From positions 62,001-126,000 of the forward strand of contig NZ_JADHDV010000009.1 of NCBI RefSeq assembly GCF_016820515.1: a stretch of 64,000 nt of DNA, in the 5' to 3' direction. The first letter of the stretch is position 1. Each line of letters starts with the position of its first letter. The stretch comes from Pseudoxanthomonas beigongshangi. Its GTDB lineage: Bacteria; Pseudomonadota; Gammaproteobacteria; Xanthomonadales; Xanthomonadaceae. A model generated the notes under the pieces. It worked only from the letters and a program-made list of their open reading frames with translations, was not told where the DNA came from and searched no databases. This document shows, piece after piece, positions 16,422-24,447 of this stretch. The position numbers were made by a program, and so were the translations under genes.

Positions 16422-16907
16422 TCAGAACACCCAGGCGAACAGGAACAGGCCGAGCATCGCGAACGCCAGCCCCAGCTTCAGTACCACGCCCAGGACGATG
16501 CCCAGCCAGGTGCCCAGGCCGACCTTGGTGGCCTGGCCGATTTCACGGCTGTGCCAAAGCTCGCCCAGCAGGGCACCCACGAATGGTCCGGCGAACAGAC
16601 CAATGGGACCGAAGAACAGGCCGGCGAAGGTGCCGATCGCCGCGCCGAGCAGGGCCTTGCCACTGGCGCCCACGCGCTTGGCGCCCACCAGCGTGGCGAA
16701 GAAATCCACCGCCACCGACAGCGCGGTCAGCGCCCCCAGCAGGACCACCGTGACCCAGCCGATTTGCTGGAAATCGCCCGCCCAGGCGGCCAGCAGCATG
16801 CCCGCGAACACCAGCGGCAGGCCGGGCAGCGCGGGCAGGATGACCCCGGCCAGGCCGACCAGGATGAGCACGACGGCCAGGACGTAGTACAGGGTGGTCA
16901 GGTCCAA
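16422..16907 (-). CDS. DUF456 family membrane protein
   Basis: 161 aa with four or five hydrophobic helices and the DUF456 pattern: GLAGVILPALPGLPLVFAGM, an AxGxAKRVGASGKALLGA stretch and Gly-rich GTFAGLFFGPIGLFAGPFVG. The function is unknown. I start at the TTG giving MDLTTLYYVL because AAGGAGAA lies six nt before it; a TTG eight codons further up would place that Shine-Dalgarno inside the gene. It is divergent from the cold-shock gene. Confidence 0.82.
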   Translation of the reverse strand: MDLTTLYYVLAVVLILVGLAGVILPALPGLPLVFAGMLLAAWAGDFQQIGWVTVVLLGALTALSVAVDFFATLVGAKRVGASGKALLGAAIGTFAGLFFGPIGLFAGPFVGALLGELWHSREIGQATKVGLGTWLGIVLGVVLKLGLAFAMLGLFLFAWVF

Positions 16908-17141
16908 GCGAAATTCTCCTTGTCGAATCAACAGGTTGGGCGCCGTTTCGGGTGCCCGCGGACGGTTTGCATTTTCACAAATTGCGGGTTAGTGTGCGCT
17001 CGCTGTGTTTGCCAAGGTCACCGTGAATCGTGGCCTAGATGCGGTAGATCCATGATCCGCTACATCGTTGTACCTCGCTTCCTCCTTGCAACCAGCCGCC
17101 GAGAGGCGTTTCCACCACCCAGAGTTCCAAGGAGCAAGTAG
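16908..17141 (+). promoter_or_regulatory. Divergent promoter region and long 5' leader of the cold-shock gene
   Basis: 234 nt without a convincing gene. The left part is relatively AT-rich (TTGCATTTTCACAAATTG) and should contain the promoters. A transcript starting near 16990 would give a leader of about 150 nt, as is usual for cspA-type mRNAs whose leader folds differently in the cold. A clear ribosome site, AAGGAG, lies just before the csp ATG. Confidence 0.45.
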
Positions 17142-17351
17142 ATGTCCGACCGTGAAACCGGAACCGTGAAATGGTTCAACGATGCCAAGGGCTTCGGCTT
17201 TATCAGCCGTGAGAACGGTGAAGACGTGTTTGTGCATTTCCGCGCCATCCAGACCCAGGGCTTCAAGAGCCTGAAGGAAGGCCAGAAGGTCAGCTTCACC
17301 GTCGTGCAGGGCCAGAAGGGCCTGCAGGCCGACGCCGTGCAGCCGCTGTAA
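17142..17351 (+). CDS. Cold-shock protein, CspA family
   Basis: 69 aa single cold-shock domain. RNP1 KGFGFISR at about residues 15-22 and RNP2 VFVHFRA at about 28-34 are intact, and the protein begins with the usual [11 protein letters not shown]. It binds single-stranded RNA and DNA and acts as an RNA chaperone. It stands alone, between a long leader and a strong terminator, so it is a single-gene transcript. Csp paralogues are many, so no letter is assigned. Confidence 0.97.
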   Translation: MSDRETGTVKWFNDAKGFGFISRENGEDVFVHFRAIQTQGFKSLKEGQKVSFTVVQGQKGLQADAVQPL

Positions 17352-17395
17352 GGTCTCGCCAATATTCGCGCCGGTTGTCACGACCGGACACGAAG

Positions 17396-17424
17396 AAAAA
17401 GCCCGACTCAGGTCGGGCTTTTTC
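17396..17424. terminator. Strong intrinsic terminator, bidirectional
   Basis: GCCCGAC and GTCGGGC form a 7-bp stem with a TCAG loop, flanked by AAAAA on one side and TTTTT on the other. It can end the csp transcript on the plus strand and the glycine-zipper gene at 17462 on the minus strand. Confidence 0.92.
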
Positions 17425-17461
17425 TTTGCGCGGCGGGAATGCGTCCCGTCGCAGGACAGCG

Positions 17462-17941
17462 TTATCGCAGGACCACCCGGCCGTTCTGGATCCGCACGTA
17501 GGTGTTCTCGCGGATGCCGCCCAGATCGTGCTGGCTGAAGGTCAGGCGACGGCCATCGTCCATGCGCACGGTGATGTTGTAGCTATCGCCGGTGGTGCGG
17601 TTCTGGATGGCGTTGCCGGCCATCGCGCCGGCCGCGGCGCCCGCGACGGTGGCGATGTTCTTGTTGCCCTTGCTGCCGCCGGTATGCTCGGAAATCTGGC
17701 GGCCCGCGACCGCGCCGACGATGCCACCCAGGACCGCGCCGGTCGCGCTGGGCGCGGAGCGTCCGGAGGACACGACATCGATGCGCTCGACGATGCCGCA
17801 GTCGGCACAGTAGTTGTTCGAAGGCGCCGGGCGATAACCGCCGCTGTTGTAACCGCCGCCGCCATAGCCGGGCGAACTGGTGGCGCAACCGGCCAGCGCC
17901 AGCGAGGCAACGGCACCGATGGCAAACATACGAAGATTCAT
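17462..17941 (-). CDS. Glycine-zipper 2TM domain lipoprotein
   Basis: 159 aa. The signal and lipobox are MNLRMFAIGAVASLALAGCA with the cysteine at about 19. A Gly/Tyr-rich spacer follows, then a CADCGIVERIDVV segment and the glycine zipper (GAVLGGIVGAVAGRQIS, then TVAGAAAGAMAGNAIQ), and a C-terminal beta part DGRRLTFSQHDLGG. It resembles SlyB/PcpA-like outer-membrane lipoproteins. The AGGAGGAGCC before the ATG fixes the start; the longer open frame upstream has no ribosome site. A paralogous layout is found at 20597-21418. Confidence 0.88.
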   Translation of the reverse strand: MNLRMFAIGAVASLALAGCATSSPGYGGGGYNSGGYRPAPSNNYCADCGIVERIDVVSSGRSAPSATGAVLGGIVGAVAGRQISEHTGGSKGNKNIATVAGAAAGAMAGNAIQNRTTGDSYNITVRMDDGRRLTFSQHDLGGIRENTYVRIQNGRVVLR

Positions 17942-18102
17942 GGCTCCTCCTGGTTCACGTGGTCCGATCTTGGACATTCGATCAGAACCGGGTGACGCGA
18001 TGGCGCGGCCCGGTCGCACGCATCCTCGCGCCACCTGCGTGAACCCCGCGACAACTGCACCGCTTCGGGCCGTCATCGCGGGCGTGAAGCGTCAGCCGCA
18101 AT

Positions 18103-18540
18103 TCAGCCGCGGAAGTCCTGGTGACAGCCCTTGCAGCTTTCCTTGACCTGATCGGCCAGCGCCTTGGCCGCGGTGCAATCGGTCGGTGGCGTGGCCAGGC
18201 TGGCGTCGAGCTTGGCGCGGAAATCGCTGGCGTGGGTCACGAAGCGCTGATCCTCGGCCAGGCCGGGCAGGGCGAGTTCCAGATCGTTGGCCATCGTGCG
18301 CAGGGCCCGCACGTGCGGCACCGTGTCCGTGGCCGCGCAACGGCTCTGCGCCACCTTGTCGCCCAGCAGGCCCGCGTGCTTCTGCATCACGTGCATGACG
18401 CTGTCGGGGAAGGGATCCTGGCGCGCCTGGATCGCGCGCATCGCCATCACTGTGGCGACCGCGCCGATCACCAGGCCGATCAGGAACAGGAACAGGTAGC
18501 GGGAAGCGTTGGACGACTTGGCGGTCGGCTGGCTGGCCAT
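18103..18540 (-). CDS. Membrane-anchored cytochrome c (cytochrome c'-like)
   Basis: 145 aa. One N-terminal membrane anchor, YLFLFLIGLVIGAVATVMAM, places the rest in the periplasm. The remainder is helical and ends in a single haem c site CKGCH (ESCKGCHQDFRG), the C-terminal position seen in cytochrome c' and c-556 proteins. Two further cysteines (SRCAAT, TDCTAA) could form a disulphide. The redox partner is unknown. Haem attachment would depend on the Ccm system, of which ccmAB lie at 1 kb. It is divergent from tcdA. Confidence 0.82.
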   Translation of the reverse strand: MASQPTAKSSNASRYLFLFLIGLVIGAVATVMAMRAIQARQDPFPDSVMHVMQKHAGLLGDKVAQSRCAATDTVPHVRALRTMANDLELALPGLAEDQRFVTHASDFRAKLDASLATPPTDCTAAKALADQVKESCKGCHQDFRG

Positions 18541-18604
18541 GCGGCGGGCTCCTTTGGAAAAGTCCGTGCCATGGTACGACGCACGTCACACCTCGCGCCA
18601 TGTC

Positions 18605-18610
18605 TACAAT
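18605..18610 (+). promoter_or_regulatory. Candidate -10 element of tcdA
   Basis: TACAAT six nt before the tcdA ATG. With normal spacing transcription would start at or next to the ATG, and no Shine-Dalgarno sequence is present, so the mRNA may be leaderless. Confidence 0.45.
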
Positions 18611-18616
18611 TGCCGG

Positions 18617-19417
18617 ATGAAGAAAGTCCTCAAGGATCGTTTCGCCGGCATCGATCGCCTGTACGGGCAGGGCGCGGTCAACCGCTACGCCGAACGGCGC
18701 GTGGCGGTGGTCGGCCTGGGCGGCGTCGGCTCCTGGGTGGTGGAGGCGCTTGCGCGTTCCGGCGTCGGCCACCTGACCCTGATCGATGCGGACGACATCT
18801 GCGTGTCCAACACCAATCGCCAGTTGCCCGCGCTGGAAGGGCAGTACGGGCGCAACAAGGCCGAAGCGATGGCCGAGCGCTGCCGCGCGATCAACCCGGA
18901 AATCGAAATCGAGGTGGTCCCGGCGTTCCTGACCGGCAGCAACCTGGAAGAACTGCTGGATCGCGGCTTTGATCTGGTCCTGGACGCCTGCGACAGTTTC
19001 CGCACCAAGGTCGAGATGATCGCCTGGTGCCGTCGGCGCAAGCTGCCGGTCATCGTGTCCGGTTCGGCGGGCGGGCGCACCGATCCCACCCAGATCCGCC
19101 TGCGCGATCTCTCCCGCACCGAACACGACGCGCTGCTGGCGCTGGTGCGCAAGAAGCTGCGCGGGGAGTTCAATTTTCCCAAGAATCCGGACCGCTACTT
19201 CGGCGTGACCGCGGTGTACTCGCTGGAGAACGTCAAGTATCCGCAGGCCGATGGCAGCGTGTGCGGCCTGCGCCCGCAACTGGGCGCCGACGCGGCGCTG
19301 AAGCTCGATTGCGGCGTCGGCCTGGGCGCGGCGACCCACATTACCGGCGCATTCGCGTTCGCCATGGTGGGCAAGGCACTGGAACTGCTGCTCAAGGAAA
19401 AGAAGCCGGCGGCCTGA
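18617..19417 (+). CDS. tcdA: tRNA threonylcarbamoyladenosine dehydratase TcdA (CsdL)
   Basis: 266 aa E1-like protein. The ATP site VVGLGGVGSWVVEALARSG lies near residues 31-49, and the adenylation loop has DADDICVSNTNRQ. NPEIEIEVV and DACDSFRTK follow, and the active-site region is SVCGLRPQLG. It cyclises N6-threonylcarbamoyl-adenosine at position 37 of tRNAs to the cyclic form, using ATP. The N-terminus KDRFAGIDRLYGQGA is the usual one, so the ATG at 18617 is right. Its stop is three nt from that of tatD, which is convergent. Confidence 0.94.
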   Translation: MKKVLKDRFAGIDRLYGQGAVNRYAERRVAVVGLGGVGSWVVEALARSGVGHLTLIDADDICVSNTNRQLPALEGQYGRNKAEAMAERCRAINPEIEIEVVPAFLTGSNLEELLDRGFDLVLDACDSFRTKVEMIAWCRRRKLPVIVSGSAGGRTDPTQIRLRDLSRTEHDALLALVRKKLRGEFNFPKNPDRYFGVTAVYSLENVKYPQADGSVCGLRPQLGADAALKLDCGVGLGAATHITGAFAFAMVGKALELLLKEKKPAA

Positions 19418-19420
19418 GAC

Positions 19421-20188
19421 TCAGGCGGCCAATCCGAACAGGCGCGCGGCATTGCCGCGCGTGACCGCGGCGATATCGTCCTCGGGTTCGTCACGCAATT
19501 GCGCGATGGTCCGGCAGATGAACGACACCCGCGCCGGCTCGTTGCGCTGGCCGCGGATCGCCGCGTCGGGCTGGTCCGGCGCGTCGGTTTCCAGCAGCAG
19601 GTTCTCCAGCGGCATCGCGGCGACCAGCCCGCGCAGCCGCTGCGCGCGTTCATAGGTGACCGGCCCGCCGAGGCCGATCAGGAAGCCGGCGTTCCACAAC
19701 TGGCGTGCCTGCTCCGGGCTGCCGGAAAAGCTGTGCACCACCCCGCGCAGGCCGCCGACGCGGCGCACCGCCGCGATGACCTCGTCCACCGCACGCCGCG
19801 CGTGGATGATCAGCGGCAGCTCGAATTCGCGCGCCAGCCGTAGTTGCGCTTCGAAATAGTGCCGCTGGATTCCCGGGTCCAGATCCCCGACGAAATGGTC
19901 CAGGCCGCATTCACCGACCGCGACCGGCCGTTCGTTTGCGAGCCATTCGCGCAATTCGTCCAGATGCTCTTCCCGGTGCCGCGCCAGGTACATCGGGTGC
20001 AGGCCATAGGCCGGGTGCAGATCCGGTTGATCGCGGCAGAGCGTGCGCAGGGCGGACCAGCCGGCGGCCTCGACCGCCGGGATGATCTGATGGGCGACGC
20101 CGGCTTCGCGCGCGCGGGCGATCACCGCGTCCCGGTCGGCATCGAACTCGGCGGCGTCGAGGTGGCAATGGCTGTCGATCAGCCGCAC
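19421..20188 (-). CDS. TatD family metal-dependent hydrolase
   Basis: 255 aa TIM-barrel hydrolase. Metal ligands of the amidohydrolase type are at the N-terminus (IDSHCHLDAAEFD), in GECGLDHF (Glu), in LIIHARRA and VVHSFSG (His) and in LLETDAPD (Asp). TatD enzymes are 3'-5' exonucleases or DNases. Translation begins at GTG (VRLIDSHCH). One base separates it from the stop of the small gene upstream, so they are co-transcribed. The sequence is closer to YcfH/YjjV-like paralogues than I can resolve, so no symbol is given. Confidence 0.92.
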   Translation of the reverse strand: MRLIDSHCHLDAAEFDADRDAVIARAREAGVAHQIIPAVEAAGWSALRTLCRDQPDLHPAYGLHPMYLARHREEHLDELREWLANERPVAVGECGLDHFVGDLDPGIQRHYFEAQLRLAREFELPLIIHARRAVDEVIAAVRRVGGLRGVVHSFSGSPEQARQLWNAGFLIGLGGPVTYERAQRLRGLVAAMPLENLLLETDAPDQPDAAIRGQRNEPARVSFICRTIAQLRDEPEDDIAAVTRGNAARLFGLAA

Positions 20189-20189
20189 G

Positions 20190-20423
20190 TCAGCGCGAGG
20201 GCCGGCCCGGCTCCAGCGGTGGCGCCGGATCCTTGCGGCGCTTCCAGTTCGCCAGCAGCAGCGTGCCCAGGCCGAACACCAGTTCGTCCAGGAACGGAAT
20301 CGGATCGATGCCGGGCGGCAGCAGTACGCTCAGCGCGAATAGTCCCGCGGTGATCTTGAACAGGGTGGGGTAACGCAGTCTCCGGGCCCATTCCAGCATG
20401 GGCAACAGAAGGGGATTGGCCAC
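20190..20423 (-). CDS. Small membrane protein, DUF6116-like
   Basis: 77 aa beginning at GTG with ANPLLLPMLEWARRLRYPTL. Two hydrophobic stretches, KITAGLFALSVLLP and FLDELVFGLGTLLLANW, suggest a hairpin in the membrane, and the end is charged (KRRKDPAPP). This resembles the short DUF6116 proteins of Xanthomonadales. GCGGAG lies about 10 nt before the GTG. A longer open frame extends upstream but has no ribosome site. It is coupled to the TatD gene. Function unknown. Confidence 0.65.
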   Translation of the reverse strand: MANPLLLPMLEWARRLRYPTLFKITAGLFALSVLLPPGIDPIPFLDELVFGLGTLLLANWKRRKDPAPPLEPGRPSR

Positions 20424-20596
20424 GGTGCGGGTCTCCGCAGGGTCGATGGGGCCACACGCTAGCACGTCGCGCGGGACTGCGCCGCCGTTCACGAAAAGTA
20501 CGATTTCGTCTGCATGAAACGGGGCTTGGTTCAGGTTCGTAGTGGTGGAATGATGCCCGAAATGTGACTCGGGCGAGGCCCGCAATGGAGGCTGCG

Positions 20597-21418
20597 ATGA
20601 AGAACAACACCACCATGATTCTGGTCGCTGCCGGCGCGCTGCTGGTGGGCGGCGTGGCGACTGCCGCTTTCATGAAGAGCGGAGACAAGGCCGCTGGCAC
20701 GCCGACGGCCGAGACCGCGCCGCTGGCCGATCCGGCACTCGCCACCGATGACGCGGCGGCGACCGACAACGTCATTCCGGCCGACACGCTGCAGTACGCC
20801 GACGTGCTCAACGTCAAGCCGGTGACCACCAGCGAGAAACTCTACGCGACCGTGATCGGCACCGAACCGGTGCGCGAGACCACCACCACCAGCACCCCGC
20901 ACGAGGTGTGCCAGGACGTGGTGGTGCAGGAGCGCCTGCCCGAGCGCGACGGCAACACCGGCGGCACCGTGGCCGGTGCGGTCATCGGCGGCCTGCTCGG
21001 CAACCAGGTCGGCGGCGGCAGCGGGCGCAAGGCCGCAACCGTGGCCGGCGCGGTGGCCGGCGGCGTGATCGGCAACCAGGTCGACAAGCGCCACGTCGGT
21101 GGCCGCGTGGTCGAGCGCACCGAGCGTCAGTGCCATACCGAAACCGCCAGCTCCGAGTCGTCGCGGGTGACCGGTTACAACGTCACGTACCGCAACCCGG
21201 ACGGCACCACCGGCACCATGCGGATGGACAAGAAGCCGGGCAGCCGCATCCCGATGGGCAATGGCGAGAAGGTGGTCGGCTATGACGTGACCTATCGCCT
21301 CGACGGCCAGGAGAACACCGTGCGCTTGGACCAGAAGCCGGACAGCGATCGGCTGCCGGTGATCGATGGCAAGGTGGTCACCCAGACCGCCGCCGTGGCG
21401 ACTCCCGCCAAGGGCTGA
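20597..21418 (+). CDS. Glycine-zipper 2TM domain protein, membrane-anchored
   Basis: 273 aa. The N-terminal anchor is TTMILVAAGALLVGGVATAA. A Thr/Ala/Asp-rich linker precedes a domain with two conserved cysteines (HEVCQDV and ERQCHTE). Between them lies the glycine zipper TVAGAVIGGLLGNQVGGGSG and a second GAVAGGVIGNQ. The C-terminal half has two similar repeats, GYNVTYRNPDGTTGTMRMDK and GYDVTYRLDGQENTVRLDQK. Such proteins are envelope stability factors of the SlyB/UMUD-like type. GGAGGCTGCG before the ATG sets the start. A strong terminator follows, so it is monocistronic. Confidence 0.85.
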   Translation: MKNNTTMILVAAGALLVGGVATAAFMKSGDKAAGTPTAETAPLADPALATDDAAATDNVIPADTLQYADVLNVKPVTTSEKLYATVIGTEPVRETTTTSTPHEVCQDVVVQERLPERDGNTGGTVAGAVIGGLLGNQVGGGSGRKAATVAGAVAGGVIGNQVDKRHVGGRVVERTERQCHTETASSESSRVTGYNVTYRNPDGTTGTMRMDKKPGSRIPMGNGEKVVGYDVTYRLDGQENTVRLDQKPDSDRLPVIDGKVVTQTAAVATPAKG

Positions 21419-21453
21419 GCCCGGTCCCCGACGTTTCCACGAAACACCCCCCG

Positions 21454-21478
21454 AAAGGCCGGCGAAATGCCGGCCTTT
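21454..21478 (+). terminator. Intrinsic terminator after the glycine-zipper gene
   Basis: A perfect 10-bp stem, AAAGGCCGGC with GCCGGCCTTT, closes a GAAAT loop and runs into CCTTT. It separates the gene before it from the acyl-CoA dehydrogenase. Confidence 0.88.
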
Positions 21479-21520
21479 CCTTTACGACCTGAAGGCTTAC
21501 CGCCCGCCCGGAGCAGCCCA

Positions 21521-21526
21521 TACAAT
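21521..21526 (+). promoter_or_regulatory. Candidate -10 element of the acyl-CoA dehydrogenase gene
   Basis: TACAAT located 32 nt before the ATG in the short gap after a terminator, where a promoter is needed. The -35 region is unclear. Confidence 0.4.
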
Positions 21527-21557
21527 GCGGGATTGTCCGAACCGGCACGAATCCCGC

Positions 21558-22721
21558 ATGGCCCTGAATCCGTACGACCTGTTTGATGTCCGTTCCCTGC
21601 TGTCCGAAGAAGAGCGCGCGGTGCAGGACACCGTGGCCCGCTTCACCGACGAGCGCGTGCGTCCCATCATCGGCGAGGCGTTCGACCAGGGCCGCTTCCC
21701 GAAGGAACTCGTGCCGGAAATCGCCGAACTGGGCCTGCTGGGTTCCTCGCTGCCGGAAAAGTACGGCTGCGCCGGCCTGAACGGGGTCAGCTACGGCCTG
21801 ATCTGCCAGGAACTGGAACGCGGCGACAGCGGTATCCGCAGCTTCGTCAGCGTGCAGTCGTCGCTGTGCATGTATCCCATCTACGCCTACGGCAGCGAAG
21901 AGCAGCGCCAGCGCTGGCTGCCCGACATGGCCGCCGGCAAGGTGATCGGCTGCTTCGGCCTGACCGAGCCGCATGGCGGTTCGGATCCGGCCAACATGAA
22001 GACCAACGCGCGCCGTGACGGCGACGACTGGGTGATCAACGGTTCCAAGATGTGGATCACCAACGGCAACCTGGCCGACATCGCGATCGTCTGGGCGCAG
22101 ACCGACGAAGGCATCCAGGGCTTCGTGCTGGAGAAGGGCACGCCGGGCTTCACCGCCCAGGAAATCAAGCACAAGATGAGCCTGCGCGCGTCGGTGACCA
22201 GCGCGCTGTTCTTCGACAACGTGCGCGTGCCCGATTCCAGCCGCCTGCCCAACGTCAAGGGACTGAAGGGACCGCTGGGCTGCCTCACCCAGGCCCGCTA
22301 CGGCATCACCTGGGGGCCGATCGGCGCGGCCATCGCCTGTCTGGACGAGGCGCTGAACTATTCCAAGGAACGCATCCTGTTCAACCGTCCGGTGGCGGCG
22401 ACCCAGAGCGCGCAGATCAAGCTGGCCGAGATGGCCCGCCGGATCACCCTCGCGCAGCTGCTGTCGCTGCAGCTCGGCCGGCTCAAGGATGCGGGCACCC
22501 TGCAGCCGCAGCAGGTATCGCTGGCCAAGTGGAACAATTGCCGCATGGCGATCGACATCGCGCGCGAATGCCGCGACCTGCTCGGCGGCGCCGGCATCAC
22601 CACCGAGCACGCCGCGATCCGCCACGCACTGAACCTGGAATCGGTCATCACCTACGAAGGCACCGAGACCGTGCACCAACTGGTCATCGGCCGCGAACTG
22701 ACCGGAATCAGCGCGTTCTGA
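21558..22721 (+). CDS. gcdH: Glutaryl-CoA dehydrogenase-type acyl-CoA dehydrogenase
   Basis: 387 aa. It has the acyl-CoA dehydrogenase fold with FAD motif CFGLTEPHGGSDPANM near residue 130 and KMWITNGNLADI. The catalytic glutamate is E367 in the C-terminal TYEGTETVHQLVIGRELTG, where glutaryl-CoA dehydrogenase has its base. The N-terminal DLLSEEERAVQDT-like start and the loop RYGITWGPIGAAIACLDEAL are those of the glutaryl-CoA branch, which oxidises and decarboxylates glutaryl-CoA to crotonyl-CoA in lysine and tryptophan breakdown. Distinguishing it from short-chain enzymes rests on overall resemblance. It stands alone. Confidence 0.85.
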   Translation: MALNPYDLFDVRSLLSEEERAVQDTVARFTDERVRPIIGEAFDQGRFPKELVPEIAELGLLGSSLPEKYGCAGLNGVSYGLICQELERGDSGIRSFVSVQSSLCMYPIYAYGSEEQRQRWLPDMAAGKVIGCFGLTEPHGGSDPANMKTNARRDGDDWVINGSKMWITNGNLADIAIVWAQTDEGIQGFVLEKGTPGFTAQEIKHKMSLRASVTSALFFDNVRVPDSSRLPNVKGLKGPLGCLTQARYGITWGPIGAAIACLDEALNYSKERILFNRPVAATQSAQIKLAEMARRITLAQLLSLQLGRLKDAGTLQPQQVSLAKWNNCRMAIDIARECRDLLGGAGITTEHAAIRHALNLESVITYEGTETVHQLVIGRELTGISAF

Positions 22722-22730
22722 ACCAACTCG

Positions 22731-22750
22731 CCCGCCGCGGATGCGGCGGG
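22731..22750 (+). terminator. Terminator-like hairpin without T-run
   Basis: CCCGCCGC and GCGGCGGG form a perfect 8-bp stem with a GGAT loop, ten nt after the stop of the acyl-CoA dehydrogenase gene. No T-run follows. Confidence 0.5.
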
Positions 22751-22844
22751 TGCTGCGAAGGGCGGCGGGTGAACGCGGTGCGGGCACCAGGCCCGTGCCG
22801 CTGGCCTGGCGTCCTCCGTCCCGCCGCGACATGAGGGGCAGACC

Positions 22845-23396
22845 TTGAGCATCTTCGATCTGCGACTGGAAACCGAGCGCCTGTGGCTGAGGCCGCAGCG
22901 TCGCGAGGACTATGAGGCGTGGGCCGCGTTCGTGGCCGACGAGGAGGCCACCCGCTATATCGGCGGCGTGCAACCGCCCCCGATGGCCTACCGCAGCCTG
23001 GCGGCGATGGTCGGCTGCTGGCAGATGGAAGGCTTCGCGATGTTCTCGGTGATCGAGAAGTCCAGCGGTCGTTGGGTCGGGCGGGTCGGGCCCTGGTGCC
23101 CGCTCGGCTGGCCCGGCACCGAGATCGGCTGGAGTATCGCCCGCGAGGCCTGGGGCCACGGTTATGCGCCGGAAGCGGCGCGCGCGGCGGCCGACTGGGC
23201 GTTCGAGCGGCTGGGCTGGCAGGAAATCATCCACACCATCGATCCGGACAACCAGAATTCCAAAGTGGTCGCGGCCAAGCTTGGCTCGCGCTTCCTGCGC
23301 ATGGGCGAACTGCCGGCGCCGCATGAAGGCAAGCCGGTCGAAATCTGGGGACAGTCACGCGAACAATGGTTCGCACGGGGAGGAAAGACTGCATGA
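22845..23396 (+). CDS. GNAT family N-acetyltransferase (first of a tandem pair)
   Basis: 183 aa of the RimJ/RimL type: LETERLWLRPQRREDYEAW at the start, then WVGRVGPWCPLGWPGTEIGW and the acetyl-CoA site region EAWGHGYAPEAARAAADWAF (the V/I-x-x-x-x-R/Q-G-x-G/A form is here WGHGYA). Such enzymes acetylate N-terminal or small-molecule amines. Translation starts at TTG with AGGGGCAG before it; no ATG fits. The next gene, at 23393, is a clear paralogue of the same length with many shared blocks, so a local duplication is likely. Confidence 0.88.
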   Translation: MSIFDLRLETERLWLRPQRREDYEAWAAFVADEEATRYIGGVQPPPMAYRSLAAMVGCWQMEGFAMFSVIEKSSGRWVGRVGPWCPLGWPGTEIGWSIAREAWGHGYAPEAARAAADWAFERLGWQEIIHTIDPDNQNSKVVAAKLGSRFLRMGELPAPHEGKPVEIWGQSREQWFARGGKTA

Positions 23397-23944
23397 GCCG
23401 GGGCATCGACGAACTGAAACTCGAAACCGAACGCCTGATCCTGCGGCCGCCACGACGCGAGGACTTCGACGGTTTCGCCGAACTCCAGGCCGACGAGGAA
23501 GCGGCCCGCTTCATTGGCGGAGCGGTCACCCGTCCGGAAGCCTGGCGCCGGTTCCTGTGGCAGCCGGGCTCCTGGTGGCTCGACGGTTTCGGCATGTTCG
23601 CGATCATCGACCGCGCCACCGGCGAATGGCTGGGTCAGTTGGGACCGTGGAAGCCGGAGGGTTGGCCCGGCAATGAAGTCGGTTGGTCGCTCCGGCGGGC
23701 GGCCCAGGGCAAGGGCTATGCGCTGGAAGCGGCGCGGCCGGCCATCGACTGGGCATTCGACAACCTCGGCTGGACCGACATCATCCACTGCATCGACGCG
23801 GAGAACGTGCCGTCGCAGAAGCTGGCCGAGCGCCTGGGGTCGCGCAAGCTGCGCCAGACCCGGCTGCCGCCGCCGTTCGAGTCGATCGAACTGGATGTCT
23901 GGGGCCAGAGCCGCGACGCGTGGCGCGCGGGACGCGGCGAGTGA
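23393..23944 (+). CDS. GNAT family N-acetyltransferase (second of a tandem pair)
   Basis: 183 aa, the same length as its upstream neighbour and alignable without large gaps: LKLETERLILRPPRREDFDG, WLGQLGPWKPEGWPGNEVGW, AQGKGYALEAARPAIDWAFD and a shared end WGQSRDAW. The acetyl-CoA loop here reads GKGYALEA. GGGGAGGAAAG before the ATG supports the start, and ATGA overlaps the stop of the first copy. The two copies have diverged in the substrate-facing middle part (residues 45-65), which suggests different substrates. Confidence 0.88.
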   Translation: MSRGIDELKLETERLILRPPRREDFDGFAELQADEEAARFIGGAVTRPEAWRRFLWQPGSWWLDGFGMFAIIDRATGEWLGQLGPWKPEGWPGNEVGWSLRRAAQGKGYALEAARPAIDWAFDNLGWTDIIHCIDAENVPSQKLAERLGSRKLRQTRLPPPFESIELDVWGQSRDAWRAGRGE

Positions 23945-24447
23945 TCGCACCCGCTTCCATCGATACGCGCCTGATGGCCACGCTGGCCGGCCTGGTGCCG
24001 ATCGCACGCGCGTGCTTCCGCGATCCCTGGTGGGTCATCGGCAGCGCCGCGATGCGCCTGGCGGGCGTCGATGGTCCGGAGCCGAACGACGTCGATCTGC
24101 TATGTAGCGCGCGGGATGCCGATGCCCTGGCAGAAGCGTGGACGGCGCATCGCGACGCTCACTATCGTCCCGCCGATGACGGCCGTTTCCGATCCCGCTT
24201 CGCACGCTTCGCGCATCTGCCGATGCCACTGGAGGTGATGGGCGATCTGGAAGTCCGCGTGGCGGACGACTGGCAGCCCGTGCAGGTGGCCTCGGAGTTG
24301 CAGGTGGAGGTGAACGGCCACGCCATCCCCGTGCCGACGCCATCCGAGCAGCGACGCATCCTGCTGCTGTTCGGCCGCGACAAGGATCTGGCCAAGGCGC
24401 GACGCATTTCCGCATTCCTCGCCACCCGGGAACATCATGTCCACTGA
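23941..24447 (+). CDS. Nucleotidyltransferase-like protein
   Basis: 168 aa starting at GTG, which overlaps the stop of the acetyltransferase. WWVIGSAAMRLAGVDGPEPN runs into DVDLLC, matching the G-S and D-x-D pattern of minimal nucleotidyltransferases, and FAHLPMPLEVMGDLEV follows with further acidic residues (third carboxylate candidate E or D). The C-terminal QRRILLLFGRDKDLAKARRI resembles the end of proteins annotated as nucleotidyltransferase-like. No substrate can be named. It overlaps the next gene by 11 nt, so four genes in a row are translationally linked. Confidence 0.65.
   Translation: MIAPASIDTRLMATLAGLVPIARACFRDPWWVIGSAAMRLAGVDGPEPNDVDLLCSARDADALAEAWTAHRDAHYRPADDGRFRSRFARFAHLPMPLEVMGDLEVRVADDWQPVQVASELQVEVNGHAIPVPTPSEQRRILLLFGRDKDLAKARRISAFLATREHHVH

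Noticed and set aside
17462..18076. 204-aa version of the glycine-zipper lipoprotein
   Set aside because: The upstream 45 codons lack a ribosome site and would bury the signal peptide; ATG 17941 has a strong Shine-Dalgarno.
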